The position numbers and the translations under genes are program-made. Below the pieces are notes generated by a model. It was not told the origin of the DNA, searched no databases, and saw nothing but the letters and a program-made list of their open reading frames with translations. 6,013 nucleotides of DNA. It comes from Oscillospiraceae bacterium. Its GTDB lineage: Bacteria; Bacillota; Clostridia; Oscillospirales; Ruminococcaceae. Where the stretch lies: positions 1 to 6,013 of the forward strand of contig JAFSHJ010000134.1 of NCBI GenBank assembly GCA_017440425.1, written 5' to 3'. Positions within the stretch are counted from its first letter, which is position 1. The number at the start of each line of letters is the position of its first letter. Below are positions 1-6,013 of this stretch, piece by piece.

Positions 1-1
1 C

Positions 2-217
2 CCTGATAATGATTTCATCAAAGTCGGTCTTGCCGACGCACCCGTTCTTGAAAAACTGCAAAATAAACTATCACAACACAAAAAAAGAGAGGCTGTCTCA
101 TTAAAGAGACAGCCTTTTTGCTATTGGTTTAACTTTTTAACCCTGCGCCGCAGGGTGAGATATGCCACAAATAAAGTTGCCGAAACACCCAAACTTATAA
201 ACGGCGCAGGAGGGTAA
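2..217 (+). CDS. Possible C-terminal end of an unidentified upstream protein (partial)
   Basis: The frame beginning at base 2 is open from the window edge to a TAA at 215-217. Its first 25 or so codons look like real protein (…FIKVGLADAPVLEKLQ…) and use codons similar to the downstream genes (ctt, gcc, gac, gca, ccc, gtt). The frame then runs straight through the terminator hairpin at 90-119 and becomes unprotein-like, with many basic residues and low-quality codons. That is unusual for an intact gene. Either the true gene ends differently (a lost stop or a frameshift near base 66), or the open frame is chance. The other forward frames stop early: TGA TAA TGA at 4-12, and a TAA at 102-104 inside the hairpin loop. 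I do not recognise the family from so short a piece, and no function is assigned. Confidence 0.25.
   Translation, partial: PDNDFIKVGLADAPVLEKLQNKLSQHKKREAVSLKRQPFCYWFNFLTLRRRVRYATNKVAETPKLINGAGG
90..119 (+). terminator. Rho-independent terminator of the upstream unit
   Basis: A perfect 10-bp inverted repeat (AGGCTGTCTC at 90-99, GAGACAGCCT at 106-115) with a 6-nt loop is followed by a T-run ending at 119. A run of seven A residues at 80-86 precedes the stem, so the element could also stop transcription coming from the right. It closes the transcription unit left of gene 1 and insulates it from gene 1. Hairpins of this AGGCTGTCTC type are common terminators in Firmicutes. Confidence 0.9.
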
Positions 218-294
218 GAGAAAAGCATTTATTGGTGCGGCAGATGAAAGAATTTTCGGCACGAGAAAAAGAGGAAATTTAGTTGCAAAAAGGC
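120..294. other. Intergenic stretch with no supported gene
   Basis: No reading frame here combines a start codon, a ribosome binding site and protein-like composition. A minus-strand open frame spans 385-137, but it crosses the gene 1 promoter and leader and its start lacks a plausible Shine-Dalgarno sequence. The only clear structure is the hairpin at 140-156. The right part (about 250-294) becomes A-rich toward the gene 1 promoter. Confidence 0.6.
140..156. repeat. Short perfect hairpin, function unknown
   Basis: ACCCTGC (140-146) and GCAGGGT (150-156) form a perfect 7-bp GC-rich inverted repeat around a 3-nt loop. No T-run follows on either strand, so it is not a canonical terminator. It lies 21 nt after the upstream terminator and about 140 nt before the gene 1 promoter, which makes it a poor candidate for an operator of gene 1. 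A related string, GCGCAGGAGGGT, occurs at 204-215. It may be an RNA-processing or secondary-structure element, or part of a dispersed intergenic repeat. Confidence 0.4.
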
Positions 295-323
295 TTGTAA
301 AATAAAAAAGAATAATATATAAT
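295..323 (+). promoter_or_regulatory. Promoter of gene 1 (sigma-A type)
   Basis: A -35 box TTGTAA (295-300, 4 of 6 to consensus) and a perfect -10 box TATAAT (318-323) are separated by exactly 17 nt of very A-rich sequence. Transcription should begin near 329-331, giving an untranslated leader of about 73 nt before the ATG at 403. Because the ATG at 322-324 lies inside the -10 box, it cannot be the translation start from this promoter. I see no clear operator palindrome over the boxes. Confidence 0.8.
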
Positions 324-336
324 GAGTGCAAAGCAA

Positions 337-371
337 GGCTTAACGGTGAAATTTTGCCGCAAGCCGCAAAA
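337..371 (+). promoter_or_regulatory. Possible stem-loop in the gene 1 leader
   Basis: In the leader, GGCTT (337-341) can pair with AAGCC (361-365), and CGG (344-346) with CCG (357-359), giving an interrupted stem. A competing pairing of TTTTGC (352-357) with GCAAAA (366-371) is mutually exclusive with it. No T-run follows either, so this is not an attenuator of the usual kind. The ribosome binding site at 391-394 stays outside both structures. No known riboswitch class is recognised, and the structure could be chance. Confidence 0.25.
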
Positions 372-390
372 CAATCATATGCCATTGATT

Positions 391-394
391 GGAG
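391..394 (+). promoter_or_regulatory. Ribosome binding site deciding the start of gene 1
   Basis: GGAG is placed 8 nt before the ATG at 403-405. The in-frame ATGs further upstream (322 and 379) have no Shine-Dalgarno match. The start at 403 also gives a protein whose first residues (M-x-K-E-N-K-L-L-D-G-F-F) align one for one with the start of the downstream paralogue. Confidence 0.85.
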
Positions 395-402
395 ATGAAG
401 TT

Positions 403-3400
403 ATGCAGAAAGAAAACAAATTGCTGGATGGATTTTTCTGCCCGCATCCCGATTACCGCCCTGCAACAATGTGGTTCTGGAACGACGAAATGCAGGAATA
501 TGAGATCTCGTCGCAGTTGGAGGCATTCAAATCCAAAGGCATAAACGATTTCTTTGTCAGCCACACATGGGGAACACTGGATGACTATTTGGGCGAGCGT
601 TTTTTTGAGGTGGTTAAATACACTGTAAAAGAGTCGGAGCGCCTTGGGCTGCATTTCTGGATCTACGATGAGTTCAACTGGCCCTCCGGTACAGCGGGGG
701 GAAAGGTGCTTCGTGACCACCCTGAGACAAGAGCGAAGCTGTTGGTGGATAATAAAGAGGTGCTGGGTCCCAACGGTTCACTTGGCTGCAAATATATAAA
801 GGGCGAGTTTGAGGCTGCAAAGCTTGTCTATTGCAATTCTCCGGAAGACGGCGCTGTTGATGTGACCGACAAAATAGAAATTGAGAAAAATGCCCACGGC
901 TTTTGGGCAGAATATAAAAATAACTGCTGCGCGGATATTGAGCTGCACATTATGAGCGTGCAGTATCAAGATAACGTGGAGCCCTCTGCAAAATGGGGCA
1001 AATATTCCTTCAACCAGCCGGGCTATGTGGATGCATTTGACGAAAAGGCAATTCGGCTCTTTATAGATTACACCCACGAGAAATATAAAGAGGCGGTGGG
1101 CGAGCACTTTGGCAAAACCGTGAAAGGCGTTTTCACCGATGAGGTCTGCCTTGCGTCTCCCCATGATGTCTCCCGCGGCACAACACCGTGGAATGATAAT
1201 CTCAAAAAGATATTCAAAGAGAGATATGGCTACGACCTTGAACCATGGTATCACGTTATGGTGGATAAGCCCAAAACCCCGCAGGAGAAAAAAGCCAGAT
1301 ATGATTATTGGCGTATGCTCACCGAGCTTTTCAGCAATGCACATCTCAAGCAGGTATATGAGTGGTGCGACAAGGAGAACCTGAAATATACAGGACACGT
1401 TGATGCGGAGGAGATACTCATCTGGACGATGCTTCAGTCGGGAGATATCTTCGATCTGCTCAAGTGGATGCACATTCCGGGAATAGATTCCATCATCTCC
1501 CGAGATAGAATCGAGACAGAAGAGTTCAACATTGCGGGTAAGATACTCGGTTCCTGCGCAAGATTCTTTAACAAAGACAGAACCCTCTGCGAAACCTACA
1601 CCTGCAGCAGCCACAAGCTCCGTTTTGACGAGATGAAACGCATCTCCAACCGCCTTATGGTGCTGGGTGTAAATATGCTCCAGTATATGGGTTGTGCCTA
1701 TTCCTGGGATGGATTGAGAAAAGACCCGTCTCCCATTGCGGGCGCACCAAATCATGGCGAAAGCAACCCGCTGTTTAAGCATTACGACCTGCTTGGCGAC
1801 TATATGTCCAGAATACAGTATGTTTCCGCACAGACAAAGCCTTGCGGAAGGGTGCTGGTGCTGTGGCCGCAGGCGGGAGTATATGTAAACTCCAACCTGT
1901 TGGAAAACATGTCCCTTTCCTATGCACAACGCAAAAACAACAAGCTGGGCAGATATGAGATAGCTATGGAGGGCGTTGTGAATGCGCTGATGGAGCTGAA
2001 TATCGAGTTTGATATGTTCGGTGACAGCATGGCAAAGGATGCCTCTGTGGAAAACGGCAAAATCAAGTTCTATGGCGGCGAATATGATGTTGTTGTAATG
2101 CCATATACCGGCGACACCACAAGCGGAGTAATGAATCTGGTTCAGCAGATAAAAAATTCCGACGTGAGAGCTGTCTTTGTGGATGAGCTGCCCCAGCTCT
2201 CTGTTGATGAGGCGAAAATTGTTTCACCCTTCGGCGCAACACCCGATAAGGACGGTCTCACCTACATAAGCAGCAATGTCCGCTTCATAAGTGTGCCGGG
2301 TGAAGAGAAAAACCGCAGGCACAATGCCCGCCTTAAGGCTTTGATGGCAGAGGCTGTGGGTGAAGAGAGACGCACGCTCGATATCAGATATAACGGCACA
2401 ATCTATACTTCGGAGCGAAGCTGCGAGGGAGCAAAGGTCTATTTCCTCGCAAACGATAAAATGGAAGAGTGCACTGCTAATATAGTTTTCCGTGAAGGCA
2501 TGAAACTGCTTGACCCAGATACGGGCAACTGCCGCGAGTTAAAAAACGTAGGAGGCAGAGCAGATATTCACTTTGACCCCTATCAGATGTATATTCTGGT
2601 GGAGGATGAGCAGCAGCTTGAACTCTCCTGCGACAAAGCTGCGGGAGAGGTTGTAAAAATACTGTCTGCAAACTGTGGACTGGAACTTGTAGGCGGCAAC
2701 ACCCTTGCCACAACCTGGAAGTTTGCACCCTACACAAAAGGCGATGTTTTTGTAATTCCGCAGGATGATCAGCTCATTCCAATTCCCACCCATAACATTC
2801 CGGGAAAATATTGCAAGACCAATGGTGCAGGAATGCAGGTCTGCGACTTTGAGATAAAGAAAATTCCAAAAGCTCTCACGTTGTTTGCAGAATACGGCGA
2901 GGTGCTTTATTGCGAGCTAAACGGTGTGCGCATTGACGATAAGTGGTCTCATTGCCGATTGTGGGGTCCCAAAGAGGCTTGTTTGGATATTACAGCTCTT
3001 GTCAAAGAGGGCAGCAACCGCATTGCAATGACATTCAGTCTGCCCGATTACAACACTCCCTACAGAACACCTTTTGTTATGCTCCGCGGCGACTTTGAAA
3101 CAGAAAACGGTGTCATCTGCGGAAAACGCTCCGATTATATAGCGGCACCCGTGAACACTCAGGGCTATACCACCTTTGCGGGAGAGGTTGTCTACCAATT
3201 CAAGACTGTTTTAACAGCGGAAGAGGCAGTGGAAGCCGCATTCCTCATGGCAGACACACGCGATGCAACAGAGTTATTTGTCAACGGTGTTTCTGCAGGA
3301 GTGCGCCTGTGGGCACCAAGCCGCTTCAATGTAGAGGGTATGCTTAAAGAGGGCGAAAACGAGCTTGAGCTCAGAATGGTGCTGCCAATGTGGTACTTCT

Positions 3401-3474
3401 TCTATTCCGAAAAAGAGGTAATGAATATGGGACTAATGAGCGCGCCACGCCTTGAGAAAAAAGCGCAAAAATAA
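403..3474 (+). CDS. GH106-like glycoside hydrolase (alpha-L-rhamnosidase-type), paralogue 1
   Basis: This 1023-residue protein is a predicted retaining-fold-independent glycosidase of the GH106-like superfamily, whose characterised members are inverting alpha-L-rhamnosidases; the exact substrate is not readable from sequence. The N-terminal part (about 1-475) is the expected TIM-barrel-type catalytic region. It carries RPATMWFWND (19-28), WIYDEFNWPSG (86-96), FTDEVC (244-249), GHVDAEE (331-337), WMHIPGIDS (355-363) and LCETY (395-399). E247 and E397 are candidate catalytic acids by motif position, an inference. A Rossmann-like domain resembling beta-galactosidase trimerisation domains follows (about 483-650). 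Next comes a beta-rich segment (657-735, with LLDPDTG and FDPYQMYILV), then two GH2-like beta-sandwich segments (about 827-915 and 940-1010, the second with LFVNG at 958-962). There is no signal peptide and about 23 cysteines, consistent with a cytoplasmic protein. The length fits the family. It appears monocistronic, with its own promoter and terminator. An unclassified sister family with another specificity remains possible. Confidence 0.85.
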   Translation: MQKENKLLDGFFCPHPDYRPATMWFWNDEMQEYEISSQLEAFKSKGINDFFVSHTWGTLDDYLGERFFEVVKYTVKESERLGLHFWIYDEFNWPSGTAGGKVLRDHPETRAKLLVDNKEVLGPNGSLGCKYIKGEFEAAKLVYCNSPEDGAVDVTDKIEIEKNAHGFWAEYKNNCCADIELHIMSVQYQDNVEPSAKWGKYSFNQPGYVDAFDEKAIRLFIDYTHEKYKEAVGEHFGKTVKGVFTDEVCLASPHDVSRGTTPWNDNLKKIFKERYGYDLEPWYHVMVDKPKTPQEKKARYDYWRMLTELFSNAHLKQVYEWCDKENLKYTGHVDAEEILIWTMLQSGDIFDLLKWMHIPGIDSIISRDRIETEEFNIAGKILGSCARFFNKDRTLCETYTCSSHKLRFDEMKRISNRLMVLGVNMLQYMGCAYSWDGLRKDPSPIAGAPNHGESNPLFKHYDLLGDYMSRIQYVSAQTKPCGRVLVLWPQAGVYVNSNLLENMSLSYAQRKNNKLGRYEIAMEGVVNALMELNIEFDMFGDSMAKDASVENGKIKFYGGEYDVVVMPYTGDTTSGVMNLVQQIKNSDVRAVFVDELPQLSVDEAKIVSPFGATPDKDGLTYISSNVRFISVPGEEKNRRHNARLKALMAEAVGEERRTLDIRYNGTIYTSERSCEGAKVYFLANDKMEECTANIVFREGMKLLDPDTGNCRELKNVGGRADIHFDPYQMYILVEDEQQLELSCDKAAGEVVKILSANCGLELVGGNTLATTWKFAPYTKGDVFVIPQDDQLIPIPTHNIPGKYCKTNGAGMQVCDFEIKKIPKALTLFAEYGEVLYCELNGVRIDDKWSHCRLWGPKEACLDITALVKEGSNRIAMTFSLPDYNTPYRTPFVMLRGDFETENGVICGKRSDYIAAPVNTQGYTTFAGEVVYQFKTVLTAEEAVEAAFLMADTRDATELFVNGVSAGVRLWAPSRFNVEGMLKEGENELELRMVLPMWYFFYSEKEVMNMGLMSAPRLEKKAQK

Positions 3475-3486
3475 AACAAAAACCTT

Positions 3487-3529
3487 AAAAAACCGCAGAT
3501 AAGTCTATTGACACACCTGCGGTTTTTTT
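3487..3529 (+). terminator. Rho-independent terminator of gene 1
   Basis: The left arm (3487-3498, six A then CCGCAG) pairs perfectly over 12 bp with the right arm (3517-3528, CTGCGG then six T), and one more T follows. The 18-nt apical part can fold further: GTC (3503-3505) with GAC (3510-3512) around TATT, flanked by 4-nt bulges on each side. It starts 12 nt after the gene 1 stop codon. The symmetric A and T tracts make it potentially bidirectional. Its loop and right arm double as part of the gene 2 promoter. Confidence 0.9.
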
Positions 3530-3539
3530 ATATTATAAT
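3508..3539 (+). promoter_or_regulatory. Promoter of gene 2, embedded in the gene 1 terminator
   Basis: A perfect -35 box TTGACA (3508-3513) sits in the terminator loop. With a 17-nt spacer it is followed by TATTAT (3531-3536), 5 of 6 to the -10 consensus. A perfect TATAAT lies three bases further on (3534-3539), but at a 20-nt spacing. The spacer is the right arm and T-tract of the terminator hairpin. Transcription should begin about 3543-3546, giving a leader of about 65 nt. Gene 2 can therefore be expressed on its own despite the terminator after gene 1. Confidence 0.8.
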
Positions 3540-3542
3540 CTT

Positions 3543-3559
3543 AACTGCAGTTGCTGCAG
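3543..3559. promoter_or_regulatory. Palindrome at the predicted transcription start of gene 2 (candidate operator)
   Basis: AACTGCAGTT (3543-3552) is a perfect 10-bp palindrome, and CTGCAG recurs at 3554-3559 after a 3-nt gap, so the two copies also form an inverted repeat with each other. The element lies directly downstream of the -10 box, where a bound repressor would block initiation. No equivalent is seen at the gene 1 promoter. No regulator gene is in the window, so the operator role is inference. Confidence 0.35.
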
Positions 3560-3593
3560 ATGCAAAATTTGGTTATAAGCAAACTAAAGCGAA

Positions 3594-3597
3594 AGGA
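3594..3597 (+). promoter_or_regulatory. Ribosome binding site of gene 2
   Basis: AGGA, within the purine-rich run at 3591-3600, lies 10 nt before the ATG at 3608-3610. No other in-frame start nearby has a better site, and this start aligns with the gene 1 start at the protein level. Confidence 0.7.
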
Positions 3598-3607
3598 AAG
3601 CGGCTTT

Positions 3608-6013
3608 ATGAAAAAAGAAAATAAATTGCTGGATGGATTTTTCCGCCCGCATCACGATTACCGTCCCGCCACAATGTGGTATTGGAACGACGATATGCTG
3701 GAGAGCGAGATAACCACCCAGATGGAGGCTTTTGCAGAAAAAGGCGTAAACGACTTTTTTGTAAACGCAACCTGGGGCGCAACCTACGATTACCTCAGCG
3801 ACCACTATTTTGAGCTGATCAAACATGCTGTAAAAGAGGCAAAGCGCCTTAATCTCAACTTCTGGATCTACGATGAATTCAACTGGCCCTCCGGCATTGC
3901 CGGCGGCAAGCTGCTGGAAGAGCACCCCGAAACAAGGGGCGCCGTCATCAAGGATAACAAATGGATGCTTGACCACGGCAACGATATCTACAGCCAGTAT
4001 GTCAAGGGCAAGTTTGAGGGCGCATACGTTATCGTTATGGGCAACAACGAGGATTGCGGCATTGACGTAAGCGATAAAGTTAAAATTGAAGAGAACGAAA
4101 AGGGCTTTTGGGTGAGCTACAAAAACGAGTTCAGCGCAACCGTTTCCCTCCACGTTATGGCTTCCTATCTGCAGGAGACCATCACCCCTGCAGCACTTTG
4201 GGGCAGATATTCCACCAACACCGAGGGCTACGTTGACGCTCTTGACAAGGATGCAATGCGTGCATTTATCGATTCCACCCACGAGAAATATAAGGCCGCT
4301 GTGGGCGAAGAATTCGGAAAGACCATCAAGGGCATCTTCACCGACGAAGTCTGCGTAGGCGAGCCCTTTGATATGGGTCTCAGCCGTGTGCCCTGGAACA
4401 AAAACATCAAAGAGCAGTTCAAAGCACGCTATGGCTATGATATGACTCCCTGGCTCTATGCCATTGTTGAGAAACCCCGCAACGCTCAGGAGAAAAAAGT
4501 CCGCTACGATTATTGGTGGCTGACCACCGAGCTTGTAAGAGATGCTCACATCAAACAGGTCTATGAGTGGTGCGATGATGAAAACCTGCTCTATACAGGT
4601 CACTTTGACGGCGAGGAGTCTCTGGTATGGTCCATGTATCAGTCCGGCGACCACTTTGAGCTGATGAAATGGATGCACATTCCCGGCATCGACTCCATCG
4701 TCTCCCGCACAAGGATCAACGACGAAGAGTTCAACATGGCAGGTAAGCTGTTGTCCTCCTGCGCACGTGTCTATGACCGTGACCGCACCCTCTGCGAGAC
4801 CTACACCATCTCCTCTCACAAACTGCGCTTTGACGAGATGCGCCGCATCGCAAACCGCCTCACCCTACTGGGCGTAAACATGATCCAGTATATGGGTTCC
4901 AGCTACTCCCTCAACAACGGCCGCAGATATCCCGGCGCACTGGGCAACGGTCCCGGACACAACTATTTCGATCCCCTCTTCCTCAGATATGATCTATACG
5001 GCGACTACCTTGCAAGAATTCAGTATGTCTCCGCACAGACAAGACCCGCAGGCCGTGTTCTTGTAATGTGGCCCCAGGCAGGTGTTTATGTCAACCTGGA
5101 CGGTCATATGCAGATATTCAACCACTACGATGACAAGCACGTCGGTTACTACGAGCGCACCGTAATGGGTCTTATGAACACCCTGCTTGATATCAACGTT
5201 GAATACGATGTGTTCGGCGACTGCCTCGTAAACGAGGTGAAGGCTGCAAACGGCGTTGCAAGCTTCTATGGCAACGAATATGACACCGTCATCATCCCCG
5301 ATACCGGCGACACCACCTCTGCAGTTGTTGAGATGATCGAGCGTCTCAAAGCAGCAGGCGTCAAGATGGTGTTTGTGGACGAGCTGCCCCAGCTTATGGT
5401 TGACAAGGCAGAATATACCGCTCCTCTCGGCAAAGCTCCCGAGGCAGACGGCATCACCACCATCGGTGAAAACATCGAGTTTATGCGCCTCTCCACAGAT
5501 GATAAGCGCCGCGGCAAGAACGAGCTGTTCAAAAAGCTGCTGCTCAAAGTGCTGGGTGAGGACAGCCGCACCCTTGATATCCGTCACGACGGCGATATAT
5601 ACACCGGACTTCGTTACGGCGAAAACACCTCCGTTGTGTTTATGTGCAACGATGCCGCAGAAGAGCGTCACGCATCCATCGCATACCGTCCCACAATGCA
5701 GCTCCTCGATCCCGATACCGGACTCAAGTGCGAGCTTTGTCCCAAGGCAGGCAGAGCAGATATCCACTTCGATCCCTATCAGATGTACATCCTCATTGAA
5801 GAAAACGAAGCCATTGAGCTTCCCGTCGAGCAGGAGGCAGGCGAGCAGGTTGTTGCCCTGCGTCCCAGCTGCGATCTCAAGGCAGAGGGCGGAAACATCC
5901 TTGTTGCTGTGTGGAATCACGCACCCTATGAGGACAACGGTCAGCCCATCGTTGTGCCTGAGGACAAGCTGGTCCCCATCCCCGATTATAACGTTCCGGG
6001 CAAATATACCGGC
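3608..6013 (+). CDS. GH106-like glycoside hydrolase, paralogue 2 (3' end outside the window)
   Basis: The frame is open without a stop for 802 codons and leaves the window. By alignment with gene 1 about 220 residues are missing, so the full protein should be close to 1020 residues. Roughly half of the residues match gene 1, with the same domain order. Shared motifs include RPATMWYWND (19-28), WIYDEFNWPSG (86-96), FTDEVC (244-249), LCETY (395-399), FVDELPQL, LLDPDTG and FDPYQMYILI. The candidate catalytic glutamates fall at the same numbers, E247 and E397. There is no signal peptide, so a cytoplasmic enzyme acting on imported sugars is likely. Only the second C-terminal beta-sandwich and most of the first are cut off. 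Codons end in C more often than in gene 1 (acc, tcc, ctc, ccc, gac), which may reflect higher expression. Substrate is unknown. Differences in loops near the core (434-460, 496-518, 250-261) suggest a specificity different from gene 1. Confidence 0.85.
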   Translation, partial: MKKENKLLDGFFRPHHDYRPATMWYWNDDMLESEITTQMEAFAEKGVNDFFVNATWGATYDYLSDHYFELIKHAVKEAKRLNLNFWIYDEFNWPSGIAGGKLLEEHPETRGAVIKDNKWMLDHGNDIYSQYVKGKFEGAYVIVMGNNEDCGIDVSDKVKIEENEKGFWVSYKNEFSATVSLHVMASYLQETITPAALWGRYSTNTEGYVDALDKDAMRAFIDSTHEKYKAAVGEEFGKTIKGIFTDEVCVGEPFDMGLSRVPWNKNIKEQFKARYGYDMTPWLYAIVEKPRNAQEKKVRYDYWWLTTELVRDAHIKQVYEWCDDENLLYTGHFDGEESLVWSMYQSGDHFELMKWMHIPGIDSIVSRTRINDEEFNMAGKLLSSCARVYDRDRTLCETYTISSHKLRFDEMRRIANRLTLLGVNMIQYMGSSYSLNNGRRYPGALGNGPGHNYFDPLFLRYDLYGDYLARIQYVSAQTRPAGRVLVMWPQAGVYVNLDGHMQIFNHYDDKHVGYYERTVMGLMNTLLDINVEYDVFGDCLVNEVKAANGVASFYGNEYDTVIIPDTGDTTSAVVEMIERLKAAGVKMVFVDELPQLMVDKAEYTAPLGKAPEADGITTIGENIEFMRLSTDDKRRGKNELFKKLLLKVLGEDSRTLDIRHDGDIYTGLRYGENTSVVFMCNDAAEERHASIAYRPTMQLLDPDTGLKCELCPKAGRADIHFDPYQMYILIEENEAIELPVEQEAGEQVVALRPSCDLKAEGGNILVAVWNHAPYEDNGQPIVVPEDKLVPIPDYNVPGKYTG

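Noticed and set aside
281..300. TTGCAA at 283-288 as an alternative -35 box for gene 1
   Set aside because: The distance to TATAAT is 29 nt, too long for a sigma-A promoter, while TTGTAA at 295-300 has the ideal 17-nt spacing.
337..371. Riboswitch in the gene 1 leader
   Set aside because: The leader is only about 73 nt, the pairing is weak and matches no class I know, and no terminator or sequestered ribosome binding site follows.
137..385. Minus-strand frame of 82 codons in the upstream intergenic region
   Set aside because: It covers the gene 1 promoter and leader in reverse, and no ribosome binding site precedes its start. The hydrophobic, F/L/C-rich translation is typical of reversed A-rich DNA.
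778..1929. Minus-strand open frame (383 codons) opposite gene 1
   Set aside because: It is antisense to the conserved catalytic domain of gene 1 and parallels the shadow frame over gene 2, as expected for two paralogues with similar codons.
3560..3590. Resemblance between the gene 2 leader (TGCAAAATTTGG…) and the region before the gene 1 promoter (TTGCAAAAAGG…) as a shared operator
   Set aside because: The match is short, A-rich and at different positions relative to the two promoters, so chance explains it.
3584..4819. Long minus-strand open frame (411 codons) opposite gene 2
   Set aside because: It lies exactly antisense to a conserved paralogue with recognisable motifs. Its predicted protein is rich in V, A, G, C and H from reverse-reading of C-ending codons, and it lacks a ribosome binding site.
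4994..5920. Second long minus-strand open frame (308 codons) opposite gene 2
   Set aside because: It has the same shadow pattern, produced by the codon bias of gene 2. No promoter or Shine-Dalgarno sequence is seen on the minus strand.

Overview
The window looks like chromosomal DNA from an anaerobic, low-to-mid GC Firmicute, probably a Clostridia or Oscillospiraceae-type gut bacterium. This is inferred from the consensus sigma-A-like promoters, the A/T-flanked rho-independent terminators, the GGAG/AGGA ribosome binding sites and the type of glycosidase encoded. No marker gene fixes the taxonomy.

Layout: positions 1 to about 120 hold the tail of an upstream transcription unit. A protein-like but unidentified reading frame is followed by a strong terminator at 90-119. 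Positions 120-294 are intergenic, with one small perfect hairpin and no gene I can support. A promoter at 295-323 (TTGTAA, 17 nt, TATAAT) drives gene 1 (403-3474, 1023 aa). Gene 1 ends at a bidirectional-looking terminator (3487-3529). A second promoter (TTGACA, 17 nt, TATTAT) is built into that terminator and drives gene 2 (3608 to beyond the window end; 802 codons visible).

Genes 1 and 2 are tandem paralogues of large GH106-like (alpha-L-rhamnosidase-type) glycoside hydrolases. They share domain order and the same residue numbering at the candidate catalytic glutamates (E247 and E397 in both). Neither has a signal peptide, so both probably act in the cytoplasm on imported oligosaccharides or glycosides. 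They differ in loops near the conserved core and in codon usage, which suggests related but separate substrates or expression levels. The separate promoters mean they need not be expressed together, although they probably serve the same glycan.

I see no CRISPR, tRNA, rRNA, transposase or phage gene. The long minus-strand reading frames opposite both genes are codon-bias shadows. The most unusual element is the intertwined terminator and promoter between the paralogues, followed by a palindrome at the predicted start of transcription.
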